This document shows, piece by piece, positions 1 to 7,751 of a stretch of 64,000 bases of DNA. A program made the translations under genes and the position numbers. The first letter of the stretch is position 1; the number at the start of each line of letters is the position of its first letter. The notes under the pieces were generated by a model, which did no database searches, was not told the origin of the DNA, and saw only the letters and a list, made by a program, of their open reading frames with translations. The DNA lies in contig JADJNZ010000008.1 in NCBI GenBank assembly GCA_016714015.1, forward strand, positions 62,001 through 126,000, in the 5' to 3' direction. Origin of the DNA: Gemmatimonadota bacterium. GTDB lineage: Bacteria > Gemmatimonadota > Gemmatimonadetes > Gemmatimonadales > Gemmatimonadaceae.

Positions 1-608
1 AGGAGCGGCAGGAAGCCGAACTGGCCGAGCACGCCGACGAAGAAGGCACGCCCGAAATCCTCCTCAAGGACGCGCGCGGTGCGCTCGAGGTTCGGCGCGA
101 GCAGCACGAGGACGAGGAGTCCGACGACGACGAGCACCGCCGCCCACCCGCCCGTCACCGCGAGCATCCGCGCGCGCGACATCGGCGCGGTCGCCGTCGC
201 CGCGACGGCGGCGCGCTGCCAGGAATCCATCGATCCGCGGACCTGACCGCCGTCGATGGTCACCGTCCCGCGGTATGCGGTCGCGCTACCGGCCACGGCG
301 CCGCCTTGCCGGACGACGACGTCGCCCCAGAGCGTGTGGACGTCACCGGCGACGACGCCGAGGATCTCCGCGGTGCCGCCGATCACGACGAGGGGACCGC
401 GGACGGTATCGCCTGCAGCGATGGTGACGTCGCCGCGGACATAACGGCCGTTCAGCCGCACGCTGTCCTCGGAGACATGCAGGGCGCCGAGCGCCACGGT
501 CACGCTCTCGGCGGGTACGGCAGCCGTGCTGAGCTGTGCGCCTGCGGAACCGGGCGCGGCCGCGAGCGCGAGGAGCGCCGCGGCGAGGACGACCAGGGAG
601 CGCCGCAT
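1..608 (-). CDS. Secreted polymer-forming (bactofilin-like) membrane protein, 3' end outside window
   Basis: The minus-strand frame opens with ATG at 608 and runs off the left edge, so only about the first 202 residues are seen. The N-terminus is a clear Sec signal peptide (MRRSLVVLAAALLALAAA, cleavage probably after the AGA near residue 24). Residues ~30-115 are rich in short Gly/Val/Thr repeats such as GDVTIAAGDTV and GDVHTLWGDVVV, the pattern of a beta-solenoid of the bactofilin/polymer-forming type. A hydrophobic segment rich in Val and Leu follows at ~145-170 and a second probably begins at the edge. It lies just downstream of an anti-sigma/ECF sigma pair on the same strand, so it may belong to that regulon. 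Exact function unknown. Confidence 0.7.
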   Translation of the reverse strand, partial: MRRSLVVLAAALLALAAAPGSAGAQLSTAAVPAESVTVALGALHVSEDSVRLNGRYVRGDVTIAAGDTVRGPLVVIGGTAEILGVVAGDVHTLWGDVVVRQGGAVAGSATAYRGTVTIDGGQVRGSMDSWQRAAVAATATAPMSRARMLAVTGGWAAVLVVVGLLVLVLLAPNLERTARVLEEDFGRAFFVGVLGQFGFLPL

Positions 609-612
609 CGGG

Positions 613-1203
613 CTAGCTCCGGTTGGCGCGAGCGGTGACGGCGAGGCGGCGGAAGCCCAGCACCGCGCCGGTCGCCGCGACGGCGAGGACGGCGGAGGTG
701 ATGGCGAGAGTCGCCAGTCCGCCCGAGGCGAGGGTCGTCGTGGCGTCGGCGCCCAGGGCACCCGCCGCGACCTCCCCCGCGCCCGTCACGAGCGTCTGGC
801 GTGTGCGATCGAGGAAGAGTCCCACCACCCAGCCGGCGAGGTCACCGCGGAACGCGAGCCATGCGGCGCTTCCCGAGATCGTGACGGCCGCGAGTCCGGC
901 CCCAGCGCCGACGAGTACCCGCATCGGCGTGCTCGTCGGGATGAGTCGGCGGGCCGATTCGGTCGCGGCGACGTGCCACGGCTCGACGATCTGCACCTGG
1001 GCCATGATGCCATCGGCGAAGCGCAGGTTCGGCGTGAAGTGGGGCAGGGCGTCGACGGCCTCGGCGACGATCCGCAGCTCGTCGTAGCGCGCGCGACAAT
1101 CGCCGCACTCGGCGAGGTGCGCCCGTAGCGGGGCGACGCCGAATCCGGCGTCGCCGTCGACCAGGAGGTCGATCTCGTTGGGGAGGAGGTGGCGGTGGTT
1201 CAT
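613..1203 (-). CDS. Zinc-finger anti-sigma factor, membrane-anchored
   Basis: A 196-residue protein. The N-terminal domain carries the zinc-binding anti-sigma signature His29-x3-Cys33-x2-Cys36 (HLAECGDC). Two hydrophobic segments follow, around residues 95-120 and 165-190, so it is probably membrane-bound with the zinc finger in the cytoplasm. The ATG at 1203 is chosen because GGAG sits 7 nt upstream and the zinc finger begins soon after; an upstream extension would read through the purine repeat at 1261-1297. The ECF sigma factor at 1362-1964 lies upstream on the same strand and is the likely partner. The target stress is not evident. Confidence 0.85.
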   Translation of the reverse strand: MNHRHLLPNEIDLLVDGDAGFGVAPLRAHLAECGDCRARYDELRIVAEAVDALPHFTPNLRFADGIMAQVQIVEPWHVAATESARRLIPTSTPMRVLVGAGAGLAAVTISGSAAWLAFRGDLAGWVVGLFLDRTRQTLVTGAGEVAAGALGADATTTLASGGLATLAITSAVLAVAATGAVLGFRRLAVTARANRS

Positions 1204-1260
1204 GAGAGTCTCCGGAGGGGCGTACGCGGGTGGGGGCCCGGGGGTTTCAGAGCAGCGGAC

Positions 1261-1297
1261 GGAAGGCGGAAGGCGGAAGGCGGAAGGAGGAAGGCGG
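1261..1297 (+). repeat. GGAAGGC tandem repeat
   Basis: Tandem 7-bp units GGAAGGC are repeated several times with slight decay (GGAAGGA) in the gap between the sigma factor stop and the anti-sigma start. The same purine word recurs at 12001, 13221, 48761 and 58961. Confidence 0.8.
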
Positions 1298-1361
1298 TCC
1301 GAGCCGGTTCGGGCAGTGTTCGGGGACACGGGTCCGGCGTGCCCTCTTCCGCAGCCTCGGC

Positions 1362-1964
1362 CTACTCCCGCAGGTGTTCGAGCGCGTCCCGCAGTTGGTG
1401 CCGCGCGCGATGGATGTAGGTCTTCACGGTCCCGAGTGGCAGGTCGAGCGTCGCCGCGATCTCCTCGTAGCTGCGGCCCTCGACGTGGCGGAGCATGATG
1501 CAGTTCCGGTACTCCGGGCGGAGCGACGCGATGGCGCGCTCGATGGCGCTGCCGAGTTCCTTCGCGGTCAGCTCGTCGAGCGCGTTCTCGCCCTGGTCGG
1601 CGAGCTCGAACGAGGTCGCTTCGACGTCGGAGGCGCTCGTCGCGTTCGGCGAGCCGTCCATCGAGATCGTGTCGAGATGGCGCCGCCGGAGGTGGTCGAT
1701 CGCGATGTTGTTCGCGATCTTGAAGAGCCAGCTCGAGAACTTGAACTCGGGCCGGTACTTGTCGATGTGGTTCAGGACCTTGATGAAGGCGTCCTGCGCG
1801 AGGTCCTCGGCCGCGGTCGCGTCACGCACCATGCGGAAGATGAGCGAGTAGACCGGCCGCTCGTACCGACGGATGAGCTCGCGATACGCCGCCTCCTTGC
1901 CCTTCTGGGCAAGTGCGACGACGTCGGCATCCGGGAGATTGGGCAGGTCGAGGGGGGGCGCCAT
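1362..1964 (-). CDS. ECF-type RNA polymerase sigma factor
   Basis: A sigma-70 family member of the extracytoplasmic-function class, about 200 residues. Region 2 holds the typical AEDLAQDAFIKV and FKFSSWLFKIANNIAIDHLR segments. Region 4 holds SYEEIAATLDLPLGTVKTY, the helix-turn-helix that reads the -35 element. Regions 1 and 3 are absent, as usual for ECF factors. The ATG at 1964 is preferred; a GTG at 2012 is possible but would run into the divergent intergenic palindrome. The anti-sigma gene lies 158 bp downstream on the same strand, so the pair is likely co-transcribed and autoregulated. Confidence 0.9.
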   Translation of the reverse strand: MAPPLDLPNLPDADVVALAQKGKEAAYRELIRRYERPVYSLIFRMVRDATAAEDLAQDAFIKVLNHIDKYRPEFKFSSWLFKIANNIAIDHLRRRHLDTISMDGSPNATSASDVEATSFELADQGENALDELTAKELGSAIERAIASLRPEYRNCIMLRHVEGRSYEEIAATLDLPLGTVKTYIHRARHQLRDALEHLRE

Positions 1965-1976
1965 TCGCTGTCGGGA

Positions 1977-2008
1977 AACTTGCCCGGGGTCGCGGTGCCG
2001 GGCAACTT
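1977..2008. promoter_or_regulatory. Inverted repeat in divergent sigma/menG intergenic region
   Basis: Arms AACTTGCCCGG (1977-1987) and CCGGGCAACTT (1998-2008) are inverted repeats with a single mismatch and a 10-nt spacer. They fill most of the 53-bp gap between the divergent ECF sigma gene and menG. This could be an operator serving both promoters or an mRNA hairpin just before menG. No known regulator motif is recognised. Confidence 0.4.
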
Positions 2009-2017
2009 TCACGTCTT

Positions 2018-2773
2018 ATGCCGCACACGATCGATTCGGAGGCTCTCGAGGCCAAGGCGGCCGCCGAGGGCACCTCGGCGGCCGGAAAGCGCAGCTACGT
2101 CCAGCGGATCTTCTCGGAGATCGCCCCGCGCTACGACCTTCTCAACCGCCTGCTCTCGCTCGGCATCGATCGCCGCTGGCGCACGCTCGCCCTCCAACGG
2201 CTCGGGTGGGATCGCGCGCCCGAGGGCACGTATCTCGACCTCTGCGCGGGAACGCTCGACGTCGGCGCGGAGTTGAGCCGGAAGCCGGGGTTCGCGGGCC
2301 GGATCGTCGGTGCCGACTTCGCCGAGCCGATGCTGCGCGCGGGCGTCGGGAAGGCGCCGGCGGAGATCCTGGCACCGGTGGTCGCGGATGCACTGGCGCT
2401 CCCGGTCCGGGATGACACCTTCGACGGGGCGATCGTGGCGTTCGGGATCCGCAACGTGGCGGACCTGGGAGCGGGGCTTCGCGAGGTGCACCGGGCGCTG
2501 CGGCCGGGGGCGCGGTTCGTGATCCTCGAGTTCTCGACGCCACGGGTCCCGCTCGTGCGCGCCGGCTACCTGTTCTACTTCCACAACATCCTGCCGGTGA
2601 TCGGCCGGATCATCAGCGGTCACAAGACCGCCTACACCTACCTGCCGCGCTCCGTGGCGAACTTCCCCGAGACCGAGGTGCTCGCCGCGGCGATGACGGC
2701 GGCCGGCTTCCGCGACGTGCGGTGGGAAGCCTTGACCTTCGGGATCGCGGCCGTGCACGTGGGAACCAAGTGA
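2018..2773 (+). CDS. menG: Demethylmenaquinone methyltransferase (UbiE/MenG family)
   Basis: A 251-residue class I SAM-dependent methyltransferase. Motif I is YLDLCAGTLDVGAEL, followed by the acidic post-motif GADFAEPML. The family segments FGIRNVADLGAGLREVHR and FVILEFSTP are present and length matches UbiE/MenG. The enzyme C-methylates demethylmenaquinone to menaquinone. The ATG at 2018 follows the divergent intergenic region; the next gene starts at 2770 with GTG overlapping this stop codon. Co-location with UbiD-, UbiA- and UbiX-like genes and the absence of ubiquinone genes favours a menaquinone role. Confidence 0.92.
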   Translation: MPHTIDSEALEAKAAAEGTSAAGKRSYVQRIFSEIAPRYDLLNRLLSLGIDRRWRTLALQRLGWDRAPEGTYLDLCAGTLDVGAELSRKPGFAGRIVGADFAEPMLRAGVGKAPAEILAPVVADALALPVRDDTFDGAIVAFGIRNVADLGAGLREVHRALRPGARFVILEFSTPRVPLVRAGYLFYFHNILPVIGRIISGHKTAYTYLPRSVANFPETEVLAAAMTAAGFRDVRWEALTFGIAAVHVGTK

Positions 2774-4257
2774 CCGATTCACTCGACACCCTGCAGGAGT
2801 TCATCGCCGCCATCGAGGGGGCGGGCGAGCTCCGACGCATCAAGGAGCCCGTGAAGGTCGAGCTCGAGATGTGCGAGATCGCGGACCGGGTCATGAAGAT
2901 GCCCGGCGGCGGCCCCGCACTCCTCTTCGAGAGGCCGGTCCTGCGCGACGGGTCGATCTCGAAGTTCCCCGTCGCGATCAACCTCTTCGGGTCGATGACG
3001 CGCATGGCGATGTCGCTCGGCGTCGAGCGGCTCGACGAGCATGGTGATCGCATCACGAAGCTCCTGGACCTCAAGGTGCCCCAGGGCTTCCTCGGGAAGC
3101 TGTCACTGCTCCCGCGGTTGCTCGAGGTCTCCAAGTTCCCGCCGCGCACGGTCTCGGCGCCCGCGCCCTGTCAGGAGGTCGTGTGGCAGGGGAACGACAT
3201 CGACCTCGACCGGATCCCGGTCCTCACGACGTGGCCGGAGGACGGTGGCCCGTTCATCACCATGACGGCGGTGGTGTCGAAGGACCCGAAGCGCGGCATC
3301 CGGAACGTCGGGATGTACCGCGTGCAGCAGATGGGCAAGCGGCACGTCGCGATGCATTGGCAGCGCCACAAGACGGGCGCCGAGCACTGGCGGCAGATGG
3401 CGGAGAAGGGCGAGCGCATGCCGGTCTGCATCGTCGTCGGGGCGGACCCCGCAAGCATGTACTCGGCGAGCGCCCCCCTCCCACCGAACATCGACGAGTT
3501 CATCTTCGCGGGCTTCCTGCGCCGCAAGCCGGTGAAGCTGGTGAAGGCGATCACCTGCGACCTCGAGGTTCCCGCCGAGGCCGAGTTCGTCATCGAGGGG
3601 TACATCGACCCGCAGGAGGAGCTCGTGGTCGAGGGGCCTTTCGGCGACCACACCGGCTACTACTCCGAGGCCGACCGCTACCCGCGCGTGCATGTCACGG
3701 CGGTGACGATGCGCAAGGATCCGGTCTACTGCGCGACGATCGTCGGCCGTCCGCCGATGGAGGACTTCTACCTCGGGCACGCGACCGAGCGGATCTTCCT
3801 CCCGTTGCTCAAGCTCACGACGCCGGAGATCGTGGACTACCACATGCCGGCCGAAGGCGTCTTCCACAACCTCGTGCTGGTCTCGATCCGCAAGGCGTAC
3901 CCGGGGCACGCGTACAAGGTGATGAACGCGCTCTGGGGCCAGGGGCTGATGTCGCTGGCGAAGGTGATCGTCGTCGTCGACGAGTGGGTGAACGTGCGTA
4001 ACCCGCAGGAGGCGTGGTGGGTCGCGCTCAACAACATCGACCCCGAGCGCGACACGCGCTTCACGATGGGGCCGATGGACGTGCTCGACCACTCGAGTCG
4101 CGCCTTCTCGTACGGTTCGAAGATGGGACTCGACGGGACGCGGAAGTGGCCCGAGGAGGGCTTCACGCGCGACTGGCCGACGGTGATCGAGATGGACGCC
4201 GCGACCAAGGCGAAGGTGGATGCGATGTGGCCGACGCTCGGACTGGGACCGACGTGA
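2770..4257 (+). CDS. ubiD: UbiD family prenylated-FMN decarboxylase (menaquinone pathway)
   Basis: A 495-residue UbiD-type decarboxylase, the usual family length. The conserved EGPFGDHTGYY segment with the catalytic Glu region is visible, as are FIFAGFLRRKPVKLV and the C-terminal YGSKMGLDGTRKWPEE stretch. The enzyme uses prenylated FMN made by the UbiX partner three genes downstream to decarboxylate an aromatic acid. Here the substrate is probably the prenylated product of the UbiA-like protein in the futalosine menaquinone route (the MqnL role); this is inferred from context. The GTG start at 2770 overlaps the menG stop in a GTGA junction, implying translational coupling. Confidence 0.9.
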   Translation: MTDSLDTLQEFIAAIEGAGELRRIKEPVKVELEMCEIADRVMKMPGGGPALLFERPVLRDGSISKFPVAINLFGSMTRMAMSLGVERLDEHGDRITKLLDLKVPQGFLGKLSLLPRLLEVSKFPPRTVSAPAPCQEVVWQGNDIDLDRIPVLTTWPEDGGPFITMTAVVSKDPKRGIRNVGMYRVQQMGKRHVAMHWQRHKTGAEHWRQMAEKGERMPVCIVVGADPASMYSASAPLPPNIDEFIFAGFLRRKPVKLVKAITCDLEVPAEAEFVIEGYIDPQEELVVEGPFGDHTGYYSEADRYPRVHVTAVTMRKDPVYCATIVGRPPMEDFYLGHATERIFLPLLKLTTPEIVDYHMPAEGVFHNLVLVSIRKAYPGHAYKVMNALWGQGLMSLAKVIVVVDEWVNVRNPQEAWWVALNNIDPERDTRFTMGPMDVLDHSSRAFSYGSKMGLDGTRKWPEEGFTRDWPTVIEMDAATKAKVDAMWPTLGLGPT

Positions 4258-5174
4258 CCGAACCGCGCACCGCGCCGCGCGCGCCGCGCGAGGGGCAGAC
4301 CTTCGCCGGCGAGGGCGGGTTCGCCCGTTGGGCCAGCTTCGTGAAGTTGCCGCACACGGTCTTCGCGCTGCCCTTCGCGCTCGTCGGCGTCACGCTCGCT
4401 TCGCGGATCGCGCCGATCACGCTCGGACGCGTCGGCTGGGTGGTGCTCGCCTTCACCTGTGCGCGCTGGGTGGCGATGGCGGTGAACCGGATCGTCGACC
4501 GCGACTTCGACGCGCGCAACCCGCGCACGGCGCAGCGCGAGATCCCGCGCGGGGCGATCGGGGTGCGCGAGGCGTGGGGGACGGTCGCGGTCGCCGCGGC
4601 GCTGTTCTTCGTCTCGGCGTGGATGCTGAATCCGCTGTGCCTCTGGCTCTCCCCGGTCGCGCTCGGGTGGGTCTGCTTCTACTCGTTCACCAAGCGCTTC
4701 ACGCGCTACGCGCACCTCGTGCTCGGCCTCGGTCTCGCGATCGCGCCGGTCGGGGGATACCTCGCGGTCACCGGTGCGTGGAGCGATCCCTGGTGGCTGC
4801 TGATCGCGCTCACCGTCGCGGTGATGACGTGGTCGGGTGGGTTCGACATCCTGTACGCGTTGCCGGACGTGGACTTCGACCGGTCGCAGGGGCTGCATTC
4901 GATCCCGGCCGCGCTCGGCGTCCCGCGCGCGATCCTCGTGTCGCGTGCGCTGCACCTGGTGACGATCACCGCGCTCTCGGTGACGGTGTGGGCGGTGGGC
5001 GCCGGCACACTCGCGTGGGTCGGCGTGGCGGTGGCGGCGGTCCTCCTCGCGTACGAGCACTCGCTCGTTCGCGCGGAGGACCTGAGCAAGCTCGATGCGG
5101 CCTTCTTCACCATGAACGGCGTGATCTCGATGGCCTTCTTCGCCTGCGTCCTCGCGGACCGGCTGCTCGCATGA
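4254..5174 (+). CDS. ubiA: UbiA family prenyltransferase (4-hydroxybenzoate/naphthoate type)
   Basis: A 306-residue integral membrane prenyltransferase with about eight or nine hydrophobic segments. The first Asp-rich motif is NRIVDRDFDARNPRT, with the NRxxDxxxD pattern. The second is DVDFDRSQGLHSIP in a cytoplasmic loop. Together these bind the Mg-prenyl diphosphate. It attaches the isoprenoid tail to the quinone head group in the membrane. In this cluster the MqnP-like role of futalosine menaquinone synthesis is the best guess. The GTG start at 4254 overlaps the ubiD-like stop by 4 nt. Confidence 0.9.
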   Translation: MTEPRTAPRAPREGQTFAGEGGFARWASFVKLPHTVFALPFALVGVTLASRIAPITLGRVGWVVLAFTCARWVAMAVNRIVDRDFDARNPRTAQREIPRGAIGVREAWGTVAVAAALFFVSAWMLNPLCLWLSPVALGWVCFYSFTKRFTRYAHLVLGLGLAIAPVGGYLAVTGAWSDPWWLLIALTVAVMTWSGGFDILYALPDVDFDRSQGLHSIPAALGVPRAILVSRALHLVTITALSVTVWAVGAGTLAWVGVAVAAVLLAYEHSLVRAEDLSKLDAAFFTMNGVISMAFFACVLADRLLA

Positions 5175-5785
5175 CGCGTCCCACCGACCTCACGGCGCCC
5201 ATCGTCATGGCGATCACCGGCGCGAGCGGTGCGCCGTATGGCATCCGACTGCTGGAGCAGCTGCTGGTCGCTGGGCGGCGGGTCTCGCTCATCGTCTCCT
5301 CGCACGGGTTCCGGTTGCTGCGCACCGAGTCGGCGATCGCGGATCTTGCCGAGCTCCGGACCGCGGTCGGCGCCGAGCGGTTCGACCGCCTTGTCACCGT
5401 CTTCGATGACGGGGATCGCGGTGCGGCCCCGGCGTCGGGCTCGTCGCTCGCCGGCGGCATGGTCATCTGCCCCTGCTCCATGGGGACGGTGGCGAGCATC
5501 GCGGCGGGCACCTCGCGGTCCCTCGTGGAGCGCGCCGCGGATGTCGCGCTCAAGGAGCGGCGGCCGCTGCTCCTGGTCACGCGCGAGACCCCGCTCTCGC
5601 TCATCCATCTGGAGAACATGCGGACGGTGACGCTCGCCGGCGCGACGGTCATGCCGGCGGCGCCGGGGTTCTATCACCGGCCGGAGCGCATCGACCAGCT
5701 GGTCGATTTCATCGTCGCGCGCGCGCTCGACCACCTCGGCGTCCCGAACACGCTCGCGCCGCGCTGGGGCGAGTCCGAGGACTGA
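5171..5785 (+). CDS. ubiX: UbiX family flavin prenyltransferase
   Basis: A 204-residue flavoprotein of the UbiX/Pad1 family. The N-terminal FMN-binding signature ITGASGAPYGIRLLE and the characteristic RETPLSLIHLENM are both present. The family transfers a dimethylallyl group to FMN, making the cofactor required by UbiD decarboxylases, which explains its place in the same operon. The ATG at 5171 overlaps the preceding stop (ATGA), and its own stop overlaps the ATG of the phosphoesterase. Confidence 0.92.
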   Translation: MTRPTDLTAPIVMAITGASGAPYGIRLLEQLLVAGRRVSLIVSSHGFRLLRTESAIADLAELRTAVGAERFDRLVTVFDDGDRGAAPASGSSLAGGMVICPCSMGTVASIAAGTSRSLVERAADVALKERRPLLLVTRETPLSLIHLENMRTVTLAGATVMPAAPGFYHRPERIDQLVDFIVARALDHLGVPNTLAPRWGESED

Positions 5786-6261
5786 TGACGGCGCCGGTCC
5801 GGATCGGACTGATCTCCGACACGCACGGGCTCCTCCGGCCCGATGTGCACACGGCGCTCGCCGGCGTCTCCCTCATCCTCCACGCCGGCGACGTCTGCGG
5901 CGACACGATCCTCGACGAACTCGCGGTGATCGCGCCGGTCCGTGCGGTCTACGGCAACTGCGATGAGTGGGACGCACGTCTGGTCGATCGCCTCGACCTC
6001 GAGGTCGGAGGCGTGCGGATCCACGTGAGCCATGGGCATGAGCTCGGTCGTCCGGGGGCCGCGACCGTCGCCGCGGCGTATGACGCGGACGTCTGCGTCT
6101 ACGGGCACACGCACCGGCAGCTGATCGAGCGCGTCGGGGAGCGGCTGGTGATCAACCCCGGCGCGGCCGGGCCGCGGCGCTTCGACCTGCTCCCGAGCGT
6201 GGCGGTGCTGACGATCGCCGCTGGACGCGCCGATGCGGTGCTGATCGCGCTCGAGCCATGA
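5785..6261 (+). CDS. YfcE/MJ0936-type metallophosphoesterase
   Basis: A 158-residue calcineurin-like phosphoesterase. Metal-binding motifs are in order: ISDTHG near the N-terminus, HAGDVCG, YGNCDEWD, SHGHELG and YGHTHRQ. This is the standard compact YfcE architecture, active on phosphodiesters in vitro in characterised members. The ATG shares one base with the ubiX stop (TGATG), so it is the last gene of the menaquinone operon. No role in quinone synthesis is known, so its presence may be simple co-transcription. Three bases separate its stop from the converging gene at 6265-6810. Confidence 0.85.
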   Translation: MTAPVRIGLISDTHGLLRPDVHTALAGVSLILHAGDVCGDTILDELAVIAPVRAVYGNCDEWDARLVDRLDLEVGGVRIHVSHGHELGRPGAATVAAAYDADVCVYGHTHRQLIERVGERLVINPGAAGPRRFDLLPSVAVLTIAAGRADAVLIALEP

Positions 6262-6264
6262 CCG

Positions 6265-6810
6265 TCAGCGCGGGAGCCGGCGGAGCTTGAGTTCCGCCGT
6301 CGCGATGGGCGGCGCGCCCTCGCGCAGGAACTCGCCGACCTCATGCCATGCATCGTTCCCGAAGGCGATCGTGTAACGCACGCGGCCGCCGGGGACCGGA
6401 AAGCCCCAGATCAGCGAATCCGGCCGGATCTCGACGGTGGGCTCCACCGCCTGACCGTCGCGGTGCGTCATCATGCGCACCCGGCCCGCCTCGGCGTCGA
6501 ACCAGATGATCCCCGCCGCCTCGAAGACGACCTGTCCGGCCGTGGGTCCTTCGACGCCGCGACCGGTCCCCTTGATCAGGATGACGGTCCCCGCCGCGCC
6601 CCAGGTGATGTCCTCCGACTGTCGCACGCGGAGCGTCCGGCCCGGCCCTATCATCGCGCTGGCGTCGCCCTCCCACTGGCCGACGAGTGGGGCGAGCGGG
6701 GCGAGGGCCGACTTGGCCCTCGCGATGTTCGCGGCCGCGCGGGGGTCCTGCGCGCGCAGCGGCGAGGCGAGGGCGAGCAGGAGCAGTGAACGGGTGAGGT
6801 TGAGGCGCAT
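6265..6810 (-). CDS. Secreted protein of unknown function (lipocalin-like/DUF1579-like)
   Basis: A 181-residue protein with a Sec signal peptide (MRLNLTRSLLLLALASPLRAQ, cleavage probably after LRA). The mature part begins with an alpha-helical stretch and then a beta-rich domain containing LAPLVGQWEGDAS and RVRYTIAFGNDAWHEVGEF. This pattern resembles small lipocalin-like or DUF1579-type secreted proteins seen in this phylum, but I do not recognise a family firmly. ATG at 6810 is supported by GGAG 8 nt upstream. It stands alone between a converging phosphoesterase gene and the AraC gene. Confidence 0.65.
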   Translation of the reverse strand: MRLNLTRSLLLLALASPLRAQDPRAAANIARAKSALAPLAPLVGQWEGDASAMIGPGRTLRVRQSEDITWGAAGTVILIKGTGRGVEGPTAGQVVFEAAGIIWFDAEAGRVRMMTHRDGQAVEPTVEIRPDSLIWGFPVPGGRVRYTIAFGNDAWHEVGEFLREGAPPIATAELKLRRLPR

Positions 6811-6941
6811 CGAGGTCTCCGGTCGGGTCGAGCGTAACCTGCGCGGCGCGGGACCGACGCGCTTGTATCTGCGCGACTTCGTACGGGGTGCTCGATCCGC
6901 CGGATCGCGGGCATGCGTGCGCGACTCGCGCCGCGGGCGCG

Positions 6942-7751
6942 CTATGGCGTCACGGTGTCGTGCTGTGTCGCGTCCAGGCGGCGGCTCGCGTGGCGGGGCG
7001 TCGCACCCGTGAGCGCGACGAACTCGCGGGTGAGGTGTGCCTGGTCGACGAAGCCCGTCTCCGCGGCGACACGGGACCAGCCTTCGCTCCCGTCGGCGAG
7101 ACGGCGCGCGAGCGCCTCGCGCAGGCGCCTGACCCGGGCGTACTCCCGTAGCGTGAGTCCGGTGGCGTCCGGGAACCGGCGCTGGAGGTGTCGCAGTCCC
7201 ACATTGGCGGCACGCGCGACGTCGGACATCGAGACCTCGCCTCGCGCGGCGACGATCGCACGGACCGCCGCGCGGATCCGGGGATCGGGGGTCGGGCAAT
7301 CGGTCAAGCGCTCGACGAGCCACTCGTTGAGGACGCGCAGCCCGCGATCGACGTCGTCCGTCCGGGGGATCGTCGAGTCGAGGTCGCCCAGTCGCGCCGA
7401 GATCGCGGGTGATGCGACGTCGATCCGGTCGCGGAACGGCCGTGCGGGGATACCCAGCACGGCCGTGATCGCATCCGGCCAGAGGCGGACTCCCCAGAGC
7501 CGCAGACCGGCCGTGACCGGCGGCCGCATCGCGGTCAGTCGCGGACCGATGCCGAGCTGACGAGCTCCCTCCGCGTCGCGCGCCAACGCGATCGACGCGC
7601 AGCCGTCGGGCCAGACGGTGTACGGTTCGTCGGCGGGGGGCGTCGCGTCCGCCTGGAATGACCAGAGCGACAGCACCCACGGCGCGATCGCCGTGGTCGG
7701 AGGACGCTCGGCATAGCGGTACGGCGCGCGCGTCGAGCGGGGGGTGCTCAC
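6942..7751 (-). CDS. AraC family transcriptional regulator
   Basis: A 269-residue regulator. The C-terminal ~100 residues form an AraC-type double helix-turn-helix. The first helix pair contains MSDVARAANVGLRHLQRRF, and the second ends with VAAETGFVDQAHLTREF and FVALTGATPRHASR. The N-terminal ~150 residues are a weakly conserved sensor domain (DUF6597-like in appearance: YRYAERPPTT...WPDGCASIAL). The GTG at 7751 overlaps the stop of the upstream GIY-YIG gene in a GTGA junction. This is the last gene of the five-gene overlapping run that begins with the M48 protease. Ligand and targets unknown. Confidence 0.85.
   Translation of the reverse strand: MSTPRSTRAPYRYAERPPTTAIAPWVLSLWSFQADATPPADEPYTVWPDGCASIALARDAEGARQLGIGPRLTAMRPPVTAGLRLWGVRLWPDAITAVLGIPARPFRDRIDVASPAISARLGDLDSTIPRTDDVDRGLRVLNEWLVERLTDCPTPDPRIRAAVRAIVAARGEVSMSDVARAANVGLRHLQRRFPDATGLTLREYARVRRLREALARRLADGSEGWSRVAAETGFVDQAHLTREFVALTGATPRHASRRLDATQHDTVTP

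Noticed and set aside
2013..2020. GTG at 2012 as the sigma factor start
   Set aside because: It lies beyond the inverted repeat and beside the menG start; the ATG at 1964 gives a normal-length ECF protein.
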